Counted from the first letter of the stretch, positions 9,122 through 18,986 are shown. The stretch is 64,000 nucleotides of DNA from Taibaiella sp. (GCA_016786705.1 JAEUVV010000009.1:62001-126000), one strand, 5' to 3'. Notes: generated from the letters alone by a model not told the origin. A program made the numbers and translations.

Positions 9122-9754
9122 TTATGATTGTCTCCACTCTGACGGGTTCGTTCTCCAGTCGCTTAATGCCTCTACCTGGTTTTCGGAGATAATTCCCAGT
9201 TTCAGGCCTACTTCCACCAGGGCATTATAATTACTTATGGTGAAAAAAGGTACCCCGGCCTCCTCAAAAGCCTTTTCTGCCGCATCGAAGCCATAAGTGA
9301 ACAAAGCCACAAGGCCGATCACCTCTGCACCGGCAGCTTTCAGGGCATTTATAGCCGCAATGCTGCTTTTACCGGTGGAGATCAGGTCCTCTACCACAAC
9401 TACCTTTTGGCCGGGCTCCAAAGCACCTTCGATCTGGTTACCCAAACCGTGCCCTTTCGGCTTATCCCTTACATAAATAAATGGCAAACGCAGCAAGTCG
9501 GCTGCCAAAGCACCATGCGGGATACCGGCGGTAGCCACACCGGCAATCACTTCCGCGTCTCCAAACTGGTCCAGGATCAAATTAGCCAATTCACTTTTTA
9601 CATAGTCCCGAACGTGGGGAAAAGACAATAGTTTACGATTGTCGCAGTACACCGGGGATTTCCATCCTGATGTCCAGGTAAAGGGTTCATCAGCATTCAA
9701 CTTTAATGCTTTGATCTGTAATAATTTTTCGGCGAAAATATTTGCATTGCTCAT
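9122..9754 (-). CDS. pyrE: Orotate phosphoribosyltransferase
   Basis: Fifth step of de novo pyrimidine synthesis: orotate plus PRPP to OMP. 210 residues from the ATG at 9754 (MSNANIFAEKLLQIKAL); an upstream in-frame ATG at 9772 would add six residues. The PRPP-binding loop VVVVEDLISTGKSS and the segments FTWTSGWKSPVYCDNRKL and RDKPKGHGLGNQIEG are diagnostic of PyrE. Monocistronic, with a bidirectional terminator immediately downstream. Confidence 0.95.
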   Translation of the reverse strand: MSNANIFAEKLLQIKALKLNADEPFTWTSGWKSPVYCDNRKLLSFPHVRDYVKSELANLILDQFGDAEVIAGVATAGIPHGALAADLLRLPFIYVRDKPKGHGLGNQIEGALEPGQKVVVVEDLISTGKSSIAAINALKAAGAEVIGLVALFTYGFDAAEKAFEEAGVPFFTISNYNALVEVGLKLGIISENQVEALSDWRTNPSEWRQS

Positions 9755-9862
9755 GCCTGCAAAAATAATCATTAATGAAACATAATGATAGATTAATAAT
9801 TATACAACTCATAAGCGGGCAAAACAAATCAGTTTTTAGCAAATATCATGTATCTTCGTTCC

Positions 9863-10495
9863 ATGCATTTTGTACAGAAAATATATATTAATGACAAGCC
9901 ATTGATATTGACGAACTCCGCAGAAAGTTTTATCAGTCAATATCCCTTAGGCAAAGGTTTTGAGCTGTTTATAGGCGCTTTTCACCGCAATTTCAGAATG
10001 GCGAAAAAACAACTGGAAAAACCATTTACACAAGGGGTAATTATAGAAGATATTGATATTGACGTGCTGCAGAAAGAAATCAGCAGCTATTTTAAACCGA
10101 TCAGCGCCGGCGGTGGTGTGGTACATAATGAAGAAGGGGATATACTGATGATCTACCGCAGGGGGAAATGGGACCTGCCCAAAGGAAAACTGGACGATGG
10201 AGAATCCATTGAAGCCTGCGCGGTAAGAGAGGTGCAGGAAGAAACCGGCTTGCATAAGCTCAATTTAGGCAACAAGATCGCAGACACCTTCCATATTTAT
10301 TCAGAGCATAAAAAAGACATCATAAAAACTACCGTCTGGTTCAACATGAATGTTAGCGGCACCCCGGTATTGACCCCGCAGGCCGAAGAAAATATAGCAG
10401 AGGCAAAATGGGTACCCGTCGCACAGCTGCCGGAATACCTTAAATATTCCTACCAGGGCATCAAGGACGTGCTGGCTCAAGCTAAATTATTATAA
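9863..10495 (+). CDS. NUDIX hydrolase
   Basis: About 210 residues. The NUDIX box GX5EX7REVXEEXG is complete: GKLDDGESIEACAVREVQEE followed by TG. The preceding strand GGGVVHNEEGDILMIYRRGKWDLPKG is typical of the family. The N-terminal ~65 residues (MHFVQKIYINDKPLIL...) are an additional domain common in Bacteroidota homologues. The start at 9863 was preferred to 9848 because the latter overlaps a promoter-like TATCTTCG. Substrate (a nucleoside diphosphate linked to X) cannot be predicted. Divergent from pyrE. Confidence 0.9.
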   Translation: MHFVQKIYINDKPLILTNSAESFISQYPLGKGFELFIGAFHRNFRMAKKQLEKPFTQGVIIEDIDIDVLQKEISSYFKPISAGGGVVHNEEGDILMIYRRGKWDLPKGKLDDGESIEACAVREVQEETGLHKLNLGNKIADTFHIYSEHKKDIIKTTVWFNMNVSGTPVLTPQAEENIAEAKWVPVAQLPEYLKYSYQGIKDVLAQAKLL

Positions 10496-10531
10496 TATCT
10501 CCTTTTAAAGTGTTACCTAAAGCATTGACCT

Positions 10532-10990
10532 ATGTCCTGGAGTTTAAAAACTTTTGACACGCTCAGCAATCAGGAGTTATACAGCATCCTGCAAATCAGG
10601 AATGCTGTTTTCATTGTGGAGCAAGCCTGTAGTTACCAGGATGTAGATAACAAAGACCTCAACGCTTTACACCTTTTTTATACTAAAGACAATGCGATGC
10701 TGGCTTATTGCCGGATACTACCGCCCGGCGTTTCCTATAAAGAAGCCAGCTTTGGCCGTTTTTTGACCGTGCAATCTGCCCGGAACCTGGGTTTAGGTAA
10801 AGTAATGATCGGGCAGGCGATCTATCACATCAAAGAGCGCTGGCCAAAAACCAGTATCCGGATCAGCGCGCAACAATACCTGGAAAGGTTTTACCAGGCT
10901 TTCGGTTTTAAAACCCAGGGCAATATGTACCTGGAAGACGATATCCCCCATGTGGAAATGCTGCTCGACCTGAGTGTTTCGTTCAACTAG
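10532..10990 (+). CDS. GNAT acetyltransferase, ElaA-like
   Basis: 152 residues. ElaA subfamily hallmarks: LQIRNAVFIVEQACSYQDVD near the N-terminus, GRFLTVQSARNLGLGKVMI as the acetyl-CoA binding R/Q-x-x-G-x-G/A region, and YLERFYQAFGFKTQG near the end. Acceptor substrate unknown. It follows the NUDIX gene after 36 bases on the same strand and may share its transcript. Confidence 0.9.
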   Translation: MSWSLKTFDTLSNQELYSILQIRNAVFIVEQACSYQDVDNKDLNALHLFYTKDNAMLAYCRILPPGVSYKEASFGRFLTVQSARNLGLGKVMIGQAIYHIKERWPKTSIRISAQQYLERFYQAFGFKTQGNMYLEDDIPHVEMLLDLSVSFN

Positions 10991-11087
10991 CAATTTCAAA
11001 AATATAATCATACCGGTGCTTCAGACCGGGCCTGCCATACATTACCGCTAAATAAAGGCTTAAGCGGTATCCATGGCATTATTTCTT

Positions 11088-11095
11088 TATCTTTG
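11088..11095 (+). promoter_or_regulatory. -7 promoter element of prfB
   Basis: TATCTTTG is an exact TAnnTTTG match, 23 bases before the ATG at 11118. It lies downstream of the alternative in-frame ATG at 11073 and so excludes it for this transcript. Confidence 0.65.
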
Positions 11096-11117
11096 CACTC
11101 CTAACTTTCCACGGGAA

Positions 11118-12203
11118 ATGACTGCTGAACAATTAAAATCAATGCGTGAGCGCCTGGCTCACTTATACCAATTTCTGAACGTTGAAGAAAGAACGGCTAA
11201 GGCCGAAAGTGATTTTCAACTCTCCACATCGCCCGGTTTCTGGGACGATGATACGCGCGCTACCGGTATTTTAAAAGAAATAAAGATCAACAAATACTGG
11301 ACCGGCCTGTACAACCAGACCCGGGACGCCGTAGAAGATTTTGCCATACTGTTTGACTTCTGGAAAGAGGGCGAAGCAACCGAAGAAGAAGTAAAAGCAG
11401 CCTACGAACAGGCTATAAAGAACCTGGACGAAGTGGAATTCAAGTCCACCTTAAACGAACCGGAAGATGAGCTGACCGCCATCATACAGATCAATGCCGG
11501 TGCCGGTGGCACGGAAAGCCAGGACTGGGCCGAAATGCTCGCGCGTATGTACCGCATGTACGGCCAGAAACAAGGCTGGAAAGTATCCGAGGTAGACTGG
11601 CAATGGGGCGATGGGGCCGGGATCAAAACGGCCACCCTGCAATTCGAAGGTGAATTTGCCTATGGCTTGCTCAAAAGTGAAAGCGGTGTGCACCGCCTGG
11701 TGCGGATCTCTCCTTTTGACAGCAATGCCCGAAGGCACACTTCTTTTGTTTCTGTATTCGTTTACCCGCTGGTAGATGATACTATCCATATTGAAGTACC
11801 GGATTCTGATGTAAAAATGGAAACGTCAAGAAGTGGCGGCGCCGGCGGACAGAATGTAAACAAGGTGGAAACGAAGGTAATGCTCACCCACATCCCGACC
11901 GGTATTGTCGTGGTCTGCCAGACCGAGCGGAGCCAGCTGGCTAACCGCGAAAAGGCTATGATGATGCTGAAAAGCCGCTTATATGAAGAAGAATTACGCA
12001 AGCGTGAAGCGCTGAAAAATGAAGCGAACGCCAGCAAAAAGAAAATTGAATGGGGATCCCAGATCCGCTCTTACGTGTTCCACCCTTACAAAATGATCAA
12101 AGACCACCGTACCGACTATGAAGTAGGTAATGTGCAACCGGTAATGGACGGTGAACTGGACGGTTTTATCAAAGCTTACTTAATGATGGGCAATGAAGTA
12201 TAA
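11118..12203 (+). CDS. prfB: Peptide chain release factor 2, no frameshift site
   Basis: Recognises UGA/UAA and triggers peptidyl-tRNA hydrolysis. 361 residues. The GGQ motif is at 243-245 ([15 protein letters not shown]), and the RF2-specific tripeptide SPF is at 198-200 ([15 protein letters not shown]), which separates it from RF1 (PxT). The usual prfB programmed +1 frameshift (CUUUGA near codon 25) is absent: the frame reads straight through [13 protein letters not shown]. Start chosen by promoter position and the purine-rich ACGGGAA before the ATG. Its last 11 bases overlap the next gene. PrmC, which methylates its GGQ glutamine, is encoded at 41353-42210. Confidence 0.96.
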   Translation: MTAEQLKSMRERLAHLYQFLNVEERTAKAESDFQLSTSPGFWDDDTRATGILKEIKINKYWTGLYNQTRDAVEDFAILFDFWKEGEATEEEVKAAYEQAIKNLDEVEFKSTLNEPEDELTAIIQINAGAGGTESQDWAEMLARMYRMYGQKQGWKVSEVDWQWGDGAGIKTATLQFEGEFAYGLLKSESGVHRLVRISPFDSNARRHTSFVSVFVYPLVDDTIHIEVPDSDVKMETSRSGGAGGQNVNKVETKVMLTHIPTGIVVVCQTERSQLANREKAMMMLKSRLYEEELRKREALKNEANASKKKIEWGSQIRSYVFHPYKMIKDHRTDYEVGNVQPVMDGELDGFIKAYLMMGNEV

Positions 12204-13488
12204 TTGGGGACAACAACCTCTTTCTTTTGAACCTTTAATACAACAACAAGCCTGGCAGGACCAGGCTTTCAGGGATTTGTTACAATACCTTAAAGCACAT
12301 TCACCCTTTTATCAAAAGCTATTCCGTTCGGCTAGTATCGACATTACTACCGTAAAACTTACCGATCTGCCCACGACCTCAAAAGAAGACCTTCAATTGA
12401 ACAATTGGGATTTTCTCTGTGTTGGCAAAGATAAAATCGCGGAATATACTGCTACCTCGGGAACGCTGGGCACACCGGTAACCATAGCTCTTACGGCCAA
12501 TGACCTGGAGCGGCTGGCCTATAACGAATATTGCTCTTTCGTAACTATGGGCCTAAGCGAGACAGATACGATACAGCTGTTACTGACCCTGGATAAACAG
12601 TTCATGGCCGGGATGGCTTACTACCAGGGCGCCCGCAAGCTGGGAGCTGCTGTGGTACGCACCGGTCCCGGTTCACCGGAAATGCAACTGGAAGTGATCC
12701 GTAACCTGGGCGTAAATACTCTGGTCGCAGTACCCTCTTTTCTTTTAAAACTTATTGAAACCGCCAAAGCAAAAGGGATTGATTTAGCAAGCTTTCCGGT
12801 AAAAAAAGTACTCGCGATCGGGGAAAGCATGTACGACTCCGAATGGCAGAAAAGTATATTGCATGAACGTATTTGCCAGGATTGGCCGCTTGCGCTTCAC
12901 AGTACTTACGCCGCTACAGAAATGCAAACCGCCTTCACGGCCTGTAATGCAGAAGCGGGCCTTCATACGAACCCGGAACTGATCATTGTTGAGTTTTTAG
13001 ACGAAGCCGGTAATGCTGTTGCTGAAGACGAGATCGGGGAAGTTACCATCACCACTTTAGGCGTGGAAGGAATGCCCCTACTCCGTTACCGCACGGGAGA
13101 CCTTTGTAAGCATACCACGAAAAGCTGCGCCTGCGGGCGACATGCTATTCGTATAGGCCCGGTCTTAGGCCGCAAAAAACAATTAATTAAATATAAGGGT
13201 ACTTCGGTCTACCCTTCCGCGATCTTCGAGCTGCTCAATAAAGAAACCTGGATCGAAAATTACCTGATCGGTATTCACCAGAATAGTGAGCTGCAGGACG
13301 AGATCCGCATACAGGTAGTGAGCAAGTCAGTACATCCCTCGGAAGCACTTGCAGCACTGAAAGCTACTTTCCGGGCGCAGATAAGAGTGGTACCCGAAAT
13401 AGAGTTTATCAATGCGGCCGCATTGATGGCCTTACAGTTCCCGAATGGCTCCAGGAAACAATTAAGGATCATCGACTACCGTCCATAA
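12193..13488 (+). CDS. Phenylacetate-CoA ligase-like adenylate-forming enzyme
   Basis: 431 residues, PaaK-type member of the ANL superfamily (acyl-AMP then acyl-CoA). The phosphate-binding loop is [14 protein letters not shown] (about 93-106), with [10 protein letters not shown] (A5-type motif), [11 protein letters not shown] (A7) and [24 protein letters not shown] with the hinge Arg/Lys in the C-terminal part. It starts inside the prfB stop region (11-base overlap), so translation is probably coupled. A true phenylacetate ligase would need paa genes nearby; only a PaaE-like reductase exists in the window (42339). It could equally act on another aromatic or aliphatic acid. Confidence 0.85.
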   Translation: MKYNWGQQPLSFEPLIQQQAWQDQAFRDLLQYLKAHSPFYQKLFRSASIDITTVKLTDLPTTSKEDLQLNNWDFLCVGKDKIAEYTATSGTLGTPVTIALTANDLERLAYNEYCSFVTMGLSETDTIQLLLTLDKQFMAGMAYYQGARKLGAAVVRTGPGSPEMQLEVIRNLGVNTLVAVPSFLLKLIETAKAKGIDLASFPVKKVLAIGESMYDSEWQKSILHERICQDWPLALHSTYAATEMQTAFTACNAEAGLHTNPELIIVEFLDEAGNAVAEDEIGEVTITTLGVEGMPLLRYRTGDLCKHTTKSCACGRHAIRIGPVLGRKKQLIKYKGTSVYPSAIFELLNKETWIENYLIGIHQNSELQDEIRIQVVSKSVHPSEALAALKATFRAQIRVVPEIEFINAAALMALQFPNGSRKQLRIIDYRP

Positions 13489-13550
13489 GCCGGTCTTTAT
13501 TTCAGGCATATTATAAAATCACACAATCTCAAAACGCTGTCTCTTATGTC

Positions 13551-13610
13551 ACCCTGAGCATGTCGAAGAGTGAAAGCAAGGTGCCCCACATGCTTCGACA
13601 TGCTCATCAG
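13551..13610. repeat. Intergenic palindromic repeat unit (CTGAGCATGTCGAAG type)
   Basis: Arms of 14 bp (13555-13568 and 13593-13606) pair perfectly around a 24-base spacer. The arm text (CCCTGAGCATGTCGAAG) is a word that recurs in intergenic palindromes of many bacteria, including Bacteroidota. Only one copy is in this window. The rest of the 13489-13770 gap shows no gene or other structure I can support. Confidence 0.6.
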
Positions 13611-13770
13611 CCACCTATTAACAATTACCCATTCGCAAAATCAACAGAGATTGCTCCATGCCTTACGCTACAGTCGAAATGACCTTAAATTGCGTGCTTG
13701 CGTTTACTGCCATTGCCAATAAATAATCACCCTGCACTCCCCATTTATGACCCATTAATAGTGCGCCATT

Positions 13771-15042
13771 CTAATTCATAATATCCTCTTCTTTCGGCGG
13801 CTTGCTGCTGATGATCAGGCGTATCGTCGGGTCATTGGTAATAAAGCTCCACATCCAGCTAAAGAAAAGCTTAACGCGGTTTCTAAAACCCGCGATCGGC
13901 ATAATGTGGATGAACAGCCAGGTAAACCAGGCCAATGCGCCTTTCATAAATCCTTTAGGCAGGTCCACCACAGCTTTAAACTTTGAAATGATCGCCATGC
14001 TGCCTTTATCCTTATACTTAAACGCTTTCAAGGGCTGCCCCAGCAATATTTTTTCAAAATTTTTAGCTAAAAGCTTTCCCTGTTGTATTGCCGGCTGCGC
14101 TACCTGCGGGTGTCCTTTAGGAAAAGCCGGGTCGGTCATTTGCAGGCAAATATCTCCTATCGCGTAAATATTATCTGTTCCTTCAACCTTATTATAAGCA
14201 TCTACCAATATCCTGCGGGCATGCCCGATACTCGATGCCGGCAAGCCCTTGGCTTCTTTGGCGATCACCCCCGAAACCCAGATCAGGGTTGGGGTTTTTA
14301 TGGCTTCACCATTGGCCAGGTAAACCACGTTATTATTAAAATCCTTTACCGCAACCCCCAGTTTCACCTCCACACCCAGGTGTTTCAGCTGCTTAAGGGC
14401 TTCATCCTGCGACTTTTTACTCATGGGCCCCAGCAAGGTCTGGGCGGCATCTACCAGGATAATGCGGCTGGGCACACCATTCAATTCCGGGTAATCCTTC
14501 TCCATGATATACTTGCCCATTTCCGCCATCATGCCGGCAATCTCAACACCTGTAGGCCCTCCTCCGGATACGACTATCGTCATAATGCACTTAAGCGCTT
14601 CCGGGTCTTTGGTACGGCAAGCCTTTTCCAGGTTTGCCAGGATCGTATTACGAACTTCTAAAGCATCATTAATGGTTTTCAAAGCCAGGGCATTATTCCG
14701 CACATTTTCCATGCCGAAATAATTGGTCTCCGTACCCATAGCCAGCACCAGCTGATCATATTCGAGGTTCCCTTTATCGGTAACGATGTAATTCCCCGCT
14801 TGCTCTATATGTAACAGGCTGGCATTAAAAAAACGAATGTTCTCTTTGTATTGAAACATTCGTCTGAAGGGCAGGCTGATATTGGAAGGCTCTATAAATG
14901 AAGAGGCCACCTGGTAAATTAAAGGTGGAAAAAAATTATAATTATTCGTATCCACTAACACGACTTCTATTCCTTGCTTTCCTGCGAGCGATTTGGCCAG
15001 GTTGATCCCTGCAAATCCGCCCCCTACTATAACCACTTTCAT
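13771..15042 (-). CDS. ndh: Type II NADH dehydrogenase (NDH-2)
   Basis: Non-proton-pumping NADH:quinone oxidoreductase, 423 residues. FAD-binding Rossmann motif GGGFAGINLAKSLA at the N-terminus, the NADH-binding GGGPTGVEIAGMMAEM in the middle, and the third flavin motif YAIGDICLQ. A C-terminal hydrophobic segment (GALAWFTWLFIHIMPIAGF) would anchor it to the inner face of the membrane, as in other NDH-2s. A -7 element is at 15105-15112. Confidence 0.92.
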   Translation of the reverse strand: MKVVIVGGGFAGINLAKSLAGKQGIEVVLVDTNNYNFFPPLIYQVASSFIEPSNISLPFRRMFQYKENIRFFNASLLHIEQAGNYIVTDKGNLEYDQLVLAMGTETNYFGMENVRNNALALKTINDALEVRNTILANLEKACRTKDPEALKCIMTIVVSGGGPTGVEIAGMMAEMGKYIMEKDYPELNGVPSRIILVDAAQTLLGPMSKKSQDEALKQLKHLGVEVKLGVAVKDFNNNVVYLANGEAIKTPTLIWVSGVIAKEAKGLPASSIGHARRILVDAYNKVEGTDNIYAIGDICLQMTDPAFPKGHPQVAQPAIQQGKLLAKNFEKILLGQPLKAFKYKDKGSMAIISKFKAVVDLPKGFMKGALAWFTWLFIHIMPIAGFRNRVKLFFSWMWSFITNDPTIRLIISSKPPKEEDIMN

Positions 15043-15104
15043 AATATCCTATTTGTTGTTATCATTAGCTTTTAGAAAAACAGGCCTGCACTTCTAAAAG
15101 CGCC

Positions 15105-15112
15105 CAAAGTTA
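15105..15112 (-). promoter_or_regulatory. -7 promoter element of ndh
   Basis: On the minus strand this reads TAACTTTG, an exact TAnnTTTG match, 63 bases before the ndh ATG. Confidence 0.5.
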
Positions 15113-15138
15113 CGAAGGCTTTTCTGCTCTAAATGATA

Positions 15139-15170
15139 AAGTGCCATTTTCTATTTCGAAAATGGCACTT
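15139..15170 (-). terminator. Terminator after the L,D-transpeptidase gene
   Basis: 12-bp perfect stem (15139-15150 with 15159-15170), 8-base loop, then TTTATCATTT on the minus strand. Confidence 0.8.
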
Positions 15171-15216
15171 CTGCTCAATTATTAACAAATATTTCAAATC
15201 ATGTATGAAATATATT

Positions 15217-16779
15217 TTACTTTAATGCCAGCTTTTGCATCAGTACCGAATCTTTGCGATAAGGGTCGGTCAGGTACAGCATATTCTTCATAGTACTGTC
15301 TGCATTCGCAGTAAAATAGCTGATGTAAACCGGTATTTTATCCGTATTGATCGGCGTGGTCCGGTTCTTTTTAATAATGTTATTGATCGAATCGATGCCT
15401 ATATTCTGGTGCTCAAGTAGCAGTGCAGCCAGTACTCTGGGTTCCTTTACCCGCACGCATCCATGTGACATATACCGTACTTTATTCCCAAACAGGCTAC
15501 GGTTAGGGGTGTCATGCAAATAAATATCCCATTTATTAGGCAGGTTGAACTTCACATAACCCAATGCTGCAGACGGTCCCGGTGGCTGCCTTACGGCAAA
15601 CTGGCGGTAATTGCCCGCATTCACCATACTATTAGGCACCCGCTTACCACCACGGTACACTTCGTACCTCGCCGGTATACGGCCACCGTACTCTTTACCT
15701 ACAATAGAAAGCGGAACACCCCATGGCGGGCAGATCACGATGTTCTGCATCGGTTTCAGGATCGAGGGGGTCCTGTTGCTCCGGGAGCCGACGATCGTTC
15801 TGTTGTGAAACAAATTATTACCGTCCTTATAGTAGTCTATCTCTGCCTGTGGAATGCTTACCCATATATATTGATTATCCAGCTTATTCGGCAGCCAGCG
15901 CATACGCTCCATGTTGATCTTAAGCTGTTTGATATAATCATCCGGCTGGCGCCTGGCTACTTTCAGCAGCTCTTCATCTACCTTGCCGCTTGTAGATAAA
16001 TGGTTCAGGTATTGATAGCTTTTGATCAGCAGGGTATCTGCCTCCTCCGACTGAATTTCTTTCCGGATCAGGTCCTGGAGTGCATTCAGGCTGCCACCCT
16101 GTACCAGTTCTTTAAATTTCACATAACTGGTATCGGACTTCAGGCGGGTCCATTTTTCCATCTCTTTTTGCATTAAAGCATAGCGCGGATTGGACGGCCG
16201 GAAAACATCCAGGATATTATCCTTATGTAATTTGTCGTCCAGTAATACTTCCGCGAAAGAAAAAATGCTGTCATTATCGGAATGCCACTCTTTATCTACC
16301 TCTGCCGGGTTCAGCAGGCCAAAGGTAAGGTCGCTTGCGGCAAGGGCAAGGCTGCGGGTCAGCAATATCTCTGTATTGGCCAGGTTTTCCTCGCTGCTTT
16401 CTTTTGCCGTTAAAGCCTGCTGCAGTTTTGAGAACTGGTACTTTTCCGGGTCCAGGCCGTCCAGGCCCAGGCTCCCGATAGAAGCGATCGCTTTTTTTCC
16501 TTTTTCAGAAATCGATTTGCCGTCGATCCATAAAGGTTTATTCCCACTTTTTTCATAGATCAGGGCTATCTCGGAACGGATCGTTCCTGCACGTTTATAT
16601 ACTGTTGAATCAAGGTCAAGACCAGTTTGTAATGCTTTTGCTACACTCGCTTCACTCAGCCCGGAATCAAAGACTTCTGACACCCCGGAGAAAATACTTT
16701 TTTCTCCCGATCCTGAATTACAGGAAGCCAGTATCAAAGCCATTCCAATGGCTAAAATTCCCAATCGTCGCGTTTTCAT
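15217..16779 (-). CDS. L,D-transpeptidase lipoprotein (YcbB/LdtD-like)
   Basis: 520 residues. A lipoprotein signal with LILASC (lipid-attached Cys20) is followed by an N-terminal helical scaffold region (about 60-280) and a YkuD catalytic domain (about 300-480) with the motif HDTP (422-425) and SHGCVRV, catalytic Cys441 and His439. This arrangement is that of the large YcbB-type enzymes, which make 3-3 cross-links in peptidoglycan in the periplasm. A separate peptidoglycan-binding motif is not obvious. Monocistronic, with its own terminator. Confidence 0.9.
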   Translation of the reverse strand: MKTRRLGILAIGMALILASCNSGSGEKSIFSGVSEVFDSGLSEASVAKALQTGLDLDSTVYKRAGTIRSEIALIYEKSGNKPLWIDGKSISEKGKKAIASIGSLGLDGLDPEKYQFSKLQQALTAKESSEENLANTEILLTRSLALAASDLTFGLLNPAEVDKEWHSDNDSIFSFAEVLLDDKLHKDNILDVFRPSNPRYALMQKEMEKWTRLKSDTSYVKFKELVQGGSLNALQDLIRKEIQSEEADTLLIKSYQYLNHLSTSGKVDEELLKVARRQPDDYIKQLKINMERMRWLPNKLDNQYIWVSIPQAEIDYYKDGNNLFHNRTIVGSRSNRTPSILKPMQNIVICPPWGVPLSIVGKEYGGRIPARYEVYRGGKRVPNSMVNAGNYRQFAVRQPPGPSAALGYVKFNLPNKWDIYLHDTPNRSLFGNKVRYMSHGCVRVKEPRVLAALLLEHQNIGIDSINNIIKKNRTTPINTDKIPVYISYFTANADSTMKNMLYLTDPYRKDSVLMQKLALK

Positions 16780-16963
16780 ATGTGGTTATAAATTTTAAGC
16801 TAAGTTTTTTATATCTAGGAAGTTACGGCAAAGATGAATTTTTTCCGCCATTGTAGCAAATTTCCTACAATCGTTTTACAATACGTTAAACGACCAATAA
16901 GAGCAGATGAACTTTATAAACAGAAAATAAATGCTTAAGCCATTTTGGGAGCGGAGAAAGCAG

Positions 16964-16971
16964 TATATTTG
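16964..16971 (+). promoter_or_regulatory. Promoter of pgk (-7 TATATTTG, -33 TTTTGG)
   Basis: TATATTTG is the exact Bacteroidota -7 optimum. TTTTGG at 16943-16948 lies 15 bases upstream as a plausible -33 element. The ATG follows 21-27 bases downstream. Confidence 0.75.
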
Positions 16972-16991
16972 TTCTCCTATATTTTATGCAT

Positions 16992-18203
16992 ATGAGCAAA
17001 TTTTCTTCTTTTGATTTTTCGGGCAAAAAAGCCCTTGTTAGAGTAGATTTTAATGTTCCGATTAAAGACGGAAAAATTACTGACGATACACGGATTAAGG
17101 CAGCCTTACCAACCATCAAAAAAATATTAAGAGATGGTGGTAGCGTGATCCTGATGAGCCACTGGGGCAGGCCAATAAAAGACCTGGAGAAGAAACCGGA
17201 GCTGACACCTGCAGATTTCTCTTTAAGCCGGATCGTTAATCATTTATCCCAGCTGATCGGCGTACCGGTTATTTTTACCGAAGACTGCGTTGGCGAAGAC
17301 GCGGCCAATAAAGCTGCCGCTTTACAAAAAGGCCAGATCCTTCTTTTAGAAAACCTCCGTTTCCATAAAGAAGAAGAAAAAGGCGATACAGCCTTCGCTG
17401 AAAAACTGTCTAAATACGGTAATGTATATGTAAATGACGCTTTCGGTACCGCGCACAGGGCACATGCTTCTACAGCAATTATCGCTAACTATTTTGATAA
17501 TTCCTCCAAACTTTTCGGCCTGTTAATGGAAGGAGAAGTAAATGCGGCAAAGAAAATATTATCCGAAGCGGAACGCCCGTTCACCGCCATTATTGGTGGT
17601 GCCAAGGTATCTGATAAGATCCTGATCATCGAAAACTTACTGGATCGTGCTACGGATATTATCATAGGCGGCGGTATGGCTTATACTTTCGCGAAAGCAA
17701 TGGGCGGCAACATCGGCCAGTCGCTTTGTGAGGATGACAAACTAGATATGGCACGCGAATTACTGGAAAAAGCAAAAACGAAAGGCGTAAATATCCACCT
17801 GCCGGAAGACAGCCTGGCAGCGGATAAATTTGCCAATGACGCGCAAACCCGGATCGCGGATAATAAAAACATTCCTGATGGCTGGATGGGACTGGACATA
17901 GGCCCTAAAGCACAGGCTGCTTTCAGAGCGGTTATTCTTAATTCGAAAACCATATTATGGAATGGCCCTATGGGTGTTTTTGAAATGGAAACATTCCAGG
18001 CCGGAACAAAAGCGATCGCGGAGGCAGTGGCCGATGCAACAGCCAACGGCGCCTTCAGTTTAGTGGGCGGCGGCGACAGCGTGGCAGCAGTAAACAAATT
18101 CGACCTGGCCGATAAAGTAAGCTATGTTTCCACCGGGGGTGGCGCTTTACTGGAGTTCTTTGAAGGTAAGGTACTCCCGGGCATTGCAGCTATCGCTGAA
18201 TAA
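16992..18203 (+). CDS. pgk: Phosphoglycerate kinase
   Basis: Glycolytic transfer of phosphate from 1,3-bisphosphoglycerate to ADP. About 403 residues (405 from the ATG at 16986, two codons upstream). Signatures: [20 protein letters not shown] at the N-terminus, [21 protein letters not shown], and the nucleotide-binding [14 protein letters not shown] and [12 protein letters not shown]. Strong promoter and a perfectly palindromic terminator frame the gene, as expected for a highly expressed monocistronic unit. Confidence 0.97.
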   Translation: MSKFSSFDFSGKKALVRVDFNVPIKDGKITDDTRIKAALPTIKKILRDGGSVILMSHWGRPIKDLEKKPELTPADFSLSRIVNHLSQLIGVPVIFTEDCVGEDAANKAAALQKGQILLLENLRFHKEEEKGDTAFAEKLSKYGNVYVNDAFGTAHRAHASTAIIANYFDNSSKLFGLLMEGEVNAAKKILSEAERPFTAIIGGAKVSDKILIIENLLDRATDIIIGGGMAYTFAKAMGGNIGQSLCEDDKLDMARELLEKAKTKGVNIHLPEDSLAADKFANDAQTRIADNKNIPDGWMGLDIGPKAQAAFRAVILNSKTILWNGPMGVFEMETFQAGTKAIAEAVADATANGAFSLVGGGDSVAAVNKFDLADKVSYVSTGGGALLEFFEGKVLPGIAAIAE

Positions 18204-18228
18204 AAATAAACAAAAGAGCATATTTTAA

Positions 18229-18266
18229 ACACAATAAAAGCACCTGTACAGGTGCTTTTATTGTGT
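18229..18266. terminator. Perfect 38-bp palindromic terminator after pgk
   Basis: 19 bp on each side of 18247/18248 match without a mismatch or loop, with GCACCTGT at the core and T-rich flanks. It should form a hairpin in both transcripts. A second hairpin at 18309-18338 follows for the convergent gene. Confidence 0.85.
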
Positions 18267-18308
18267 CCGTGTCCTGGGCCGTATTCAATAAAGTATTTCA
18301 CGGGCACA

Positions 18309-18338
18309 ATAAAGGCATTGCGTTTGCAATGCCTTTAT
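18309..18338 (-). terminator. Terminator of the CarboxypepD_reg-like gene
   Basis: 13-bp perfect stem (18309-18321 with 18326-18338) and GTTT loop, immediately downstream of the minus-strand stop at 18342. Confidence 0.8.
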
Positions 18339-18341
18339 AAA

Positions 18342-18986
18342 TTAATTTTTCTTTTTACGGTAATCCCCCCGCTGTACTGACTTATAAAAATCGGCCCATT
18401 TAAAGGGGTTAAACAAACCTATAGGCGCCTGCTGGCCATAATAAGAGTTTTGATAAGACTGCTGACGCTGCATGAAAGCCGCGCCATCACCCGAGCCTGA
18501 AGGCATATTACGCAACATCATCGTGATCACATCCCTGCTGGTATTTTCTTTGATCGCGGCATTAAGATCCGGGTCGTATTCTTTATAGCGCATAGCATAA
18601 TCAAACTCATCAGCGGTCATGTAAGGTCTCACCACAAATTCGTTTAATACAAAGGTATCCTGTACAAAATATTGCGTTGTGGTATAAAAATTCTTGTCCC
18701 AGTTGGCCGGGATTACTAACTCCCGGGTTTGGAACCCTACCCTGCTGAATACAAGCGTATCTCCTTTATAAGCCAGTAAGGAAAACAATCCATTTTCACT
18801 ACTCAGCGTTCCCGCATTGGAATTTTTTACATAAATCCCCATGTAAGGAATCACATCGCTGGTATCCTGCATCCTTACCACACCTGTAACCTGCACCAGC
18901 TTATCATTATTGTTCTGGGCGAATGAAACTGTGGCAAATCCTGCTACAGCAATAACAGCTAATATGGTATGAATCAATTGTCGCAT
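18342..18986 (-). CDS. Secreted protein with CarboxypepD_reg-like domain
   Basis: 214 residues. Signal peptide (cleavage near SFAQ, residue 24) and then a prealbumin-like fold: VQVTGVVRMQDTSDVIPYMG, followed by GTLSSENGLFSLLAYKGDTL and VFSRVGFQTRELVIP, which is the CarboxypepD_reg-like pattern seen at the N-termini of SusC/TonB receptors. Here it stands alone, followed by a helical C-terminal region (about 120-214) ending in a basic RKKKN tail. Probably periplasmic; role unknown. Confidence 0.8.
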   Translation of the reverse strand: MRQLIHTILAVIAVAGFATVSFAQNNNDKLVQVTGVVRMQDTSDVIPYMGIYVKNSNAGTLSSENGLFSLLAYKGDTLVFSRVGFQTRELVIPANWDKNFYTTTQYFVQDTFVLNEFVVRPYMTADEFDYAMRYKEYDPDLNAAIKENTSRDVITMMLRNMPSGSGDGAAFMQRQQSYQNSYYGQQAPIGLFNPFKWADFYKSVQRGDYRKKKN

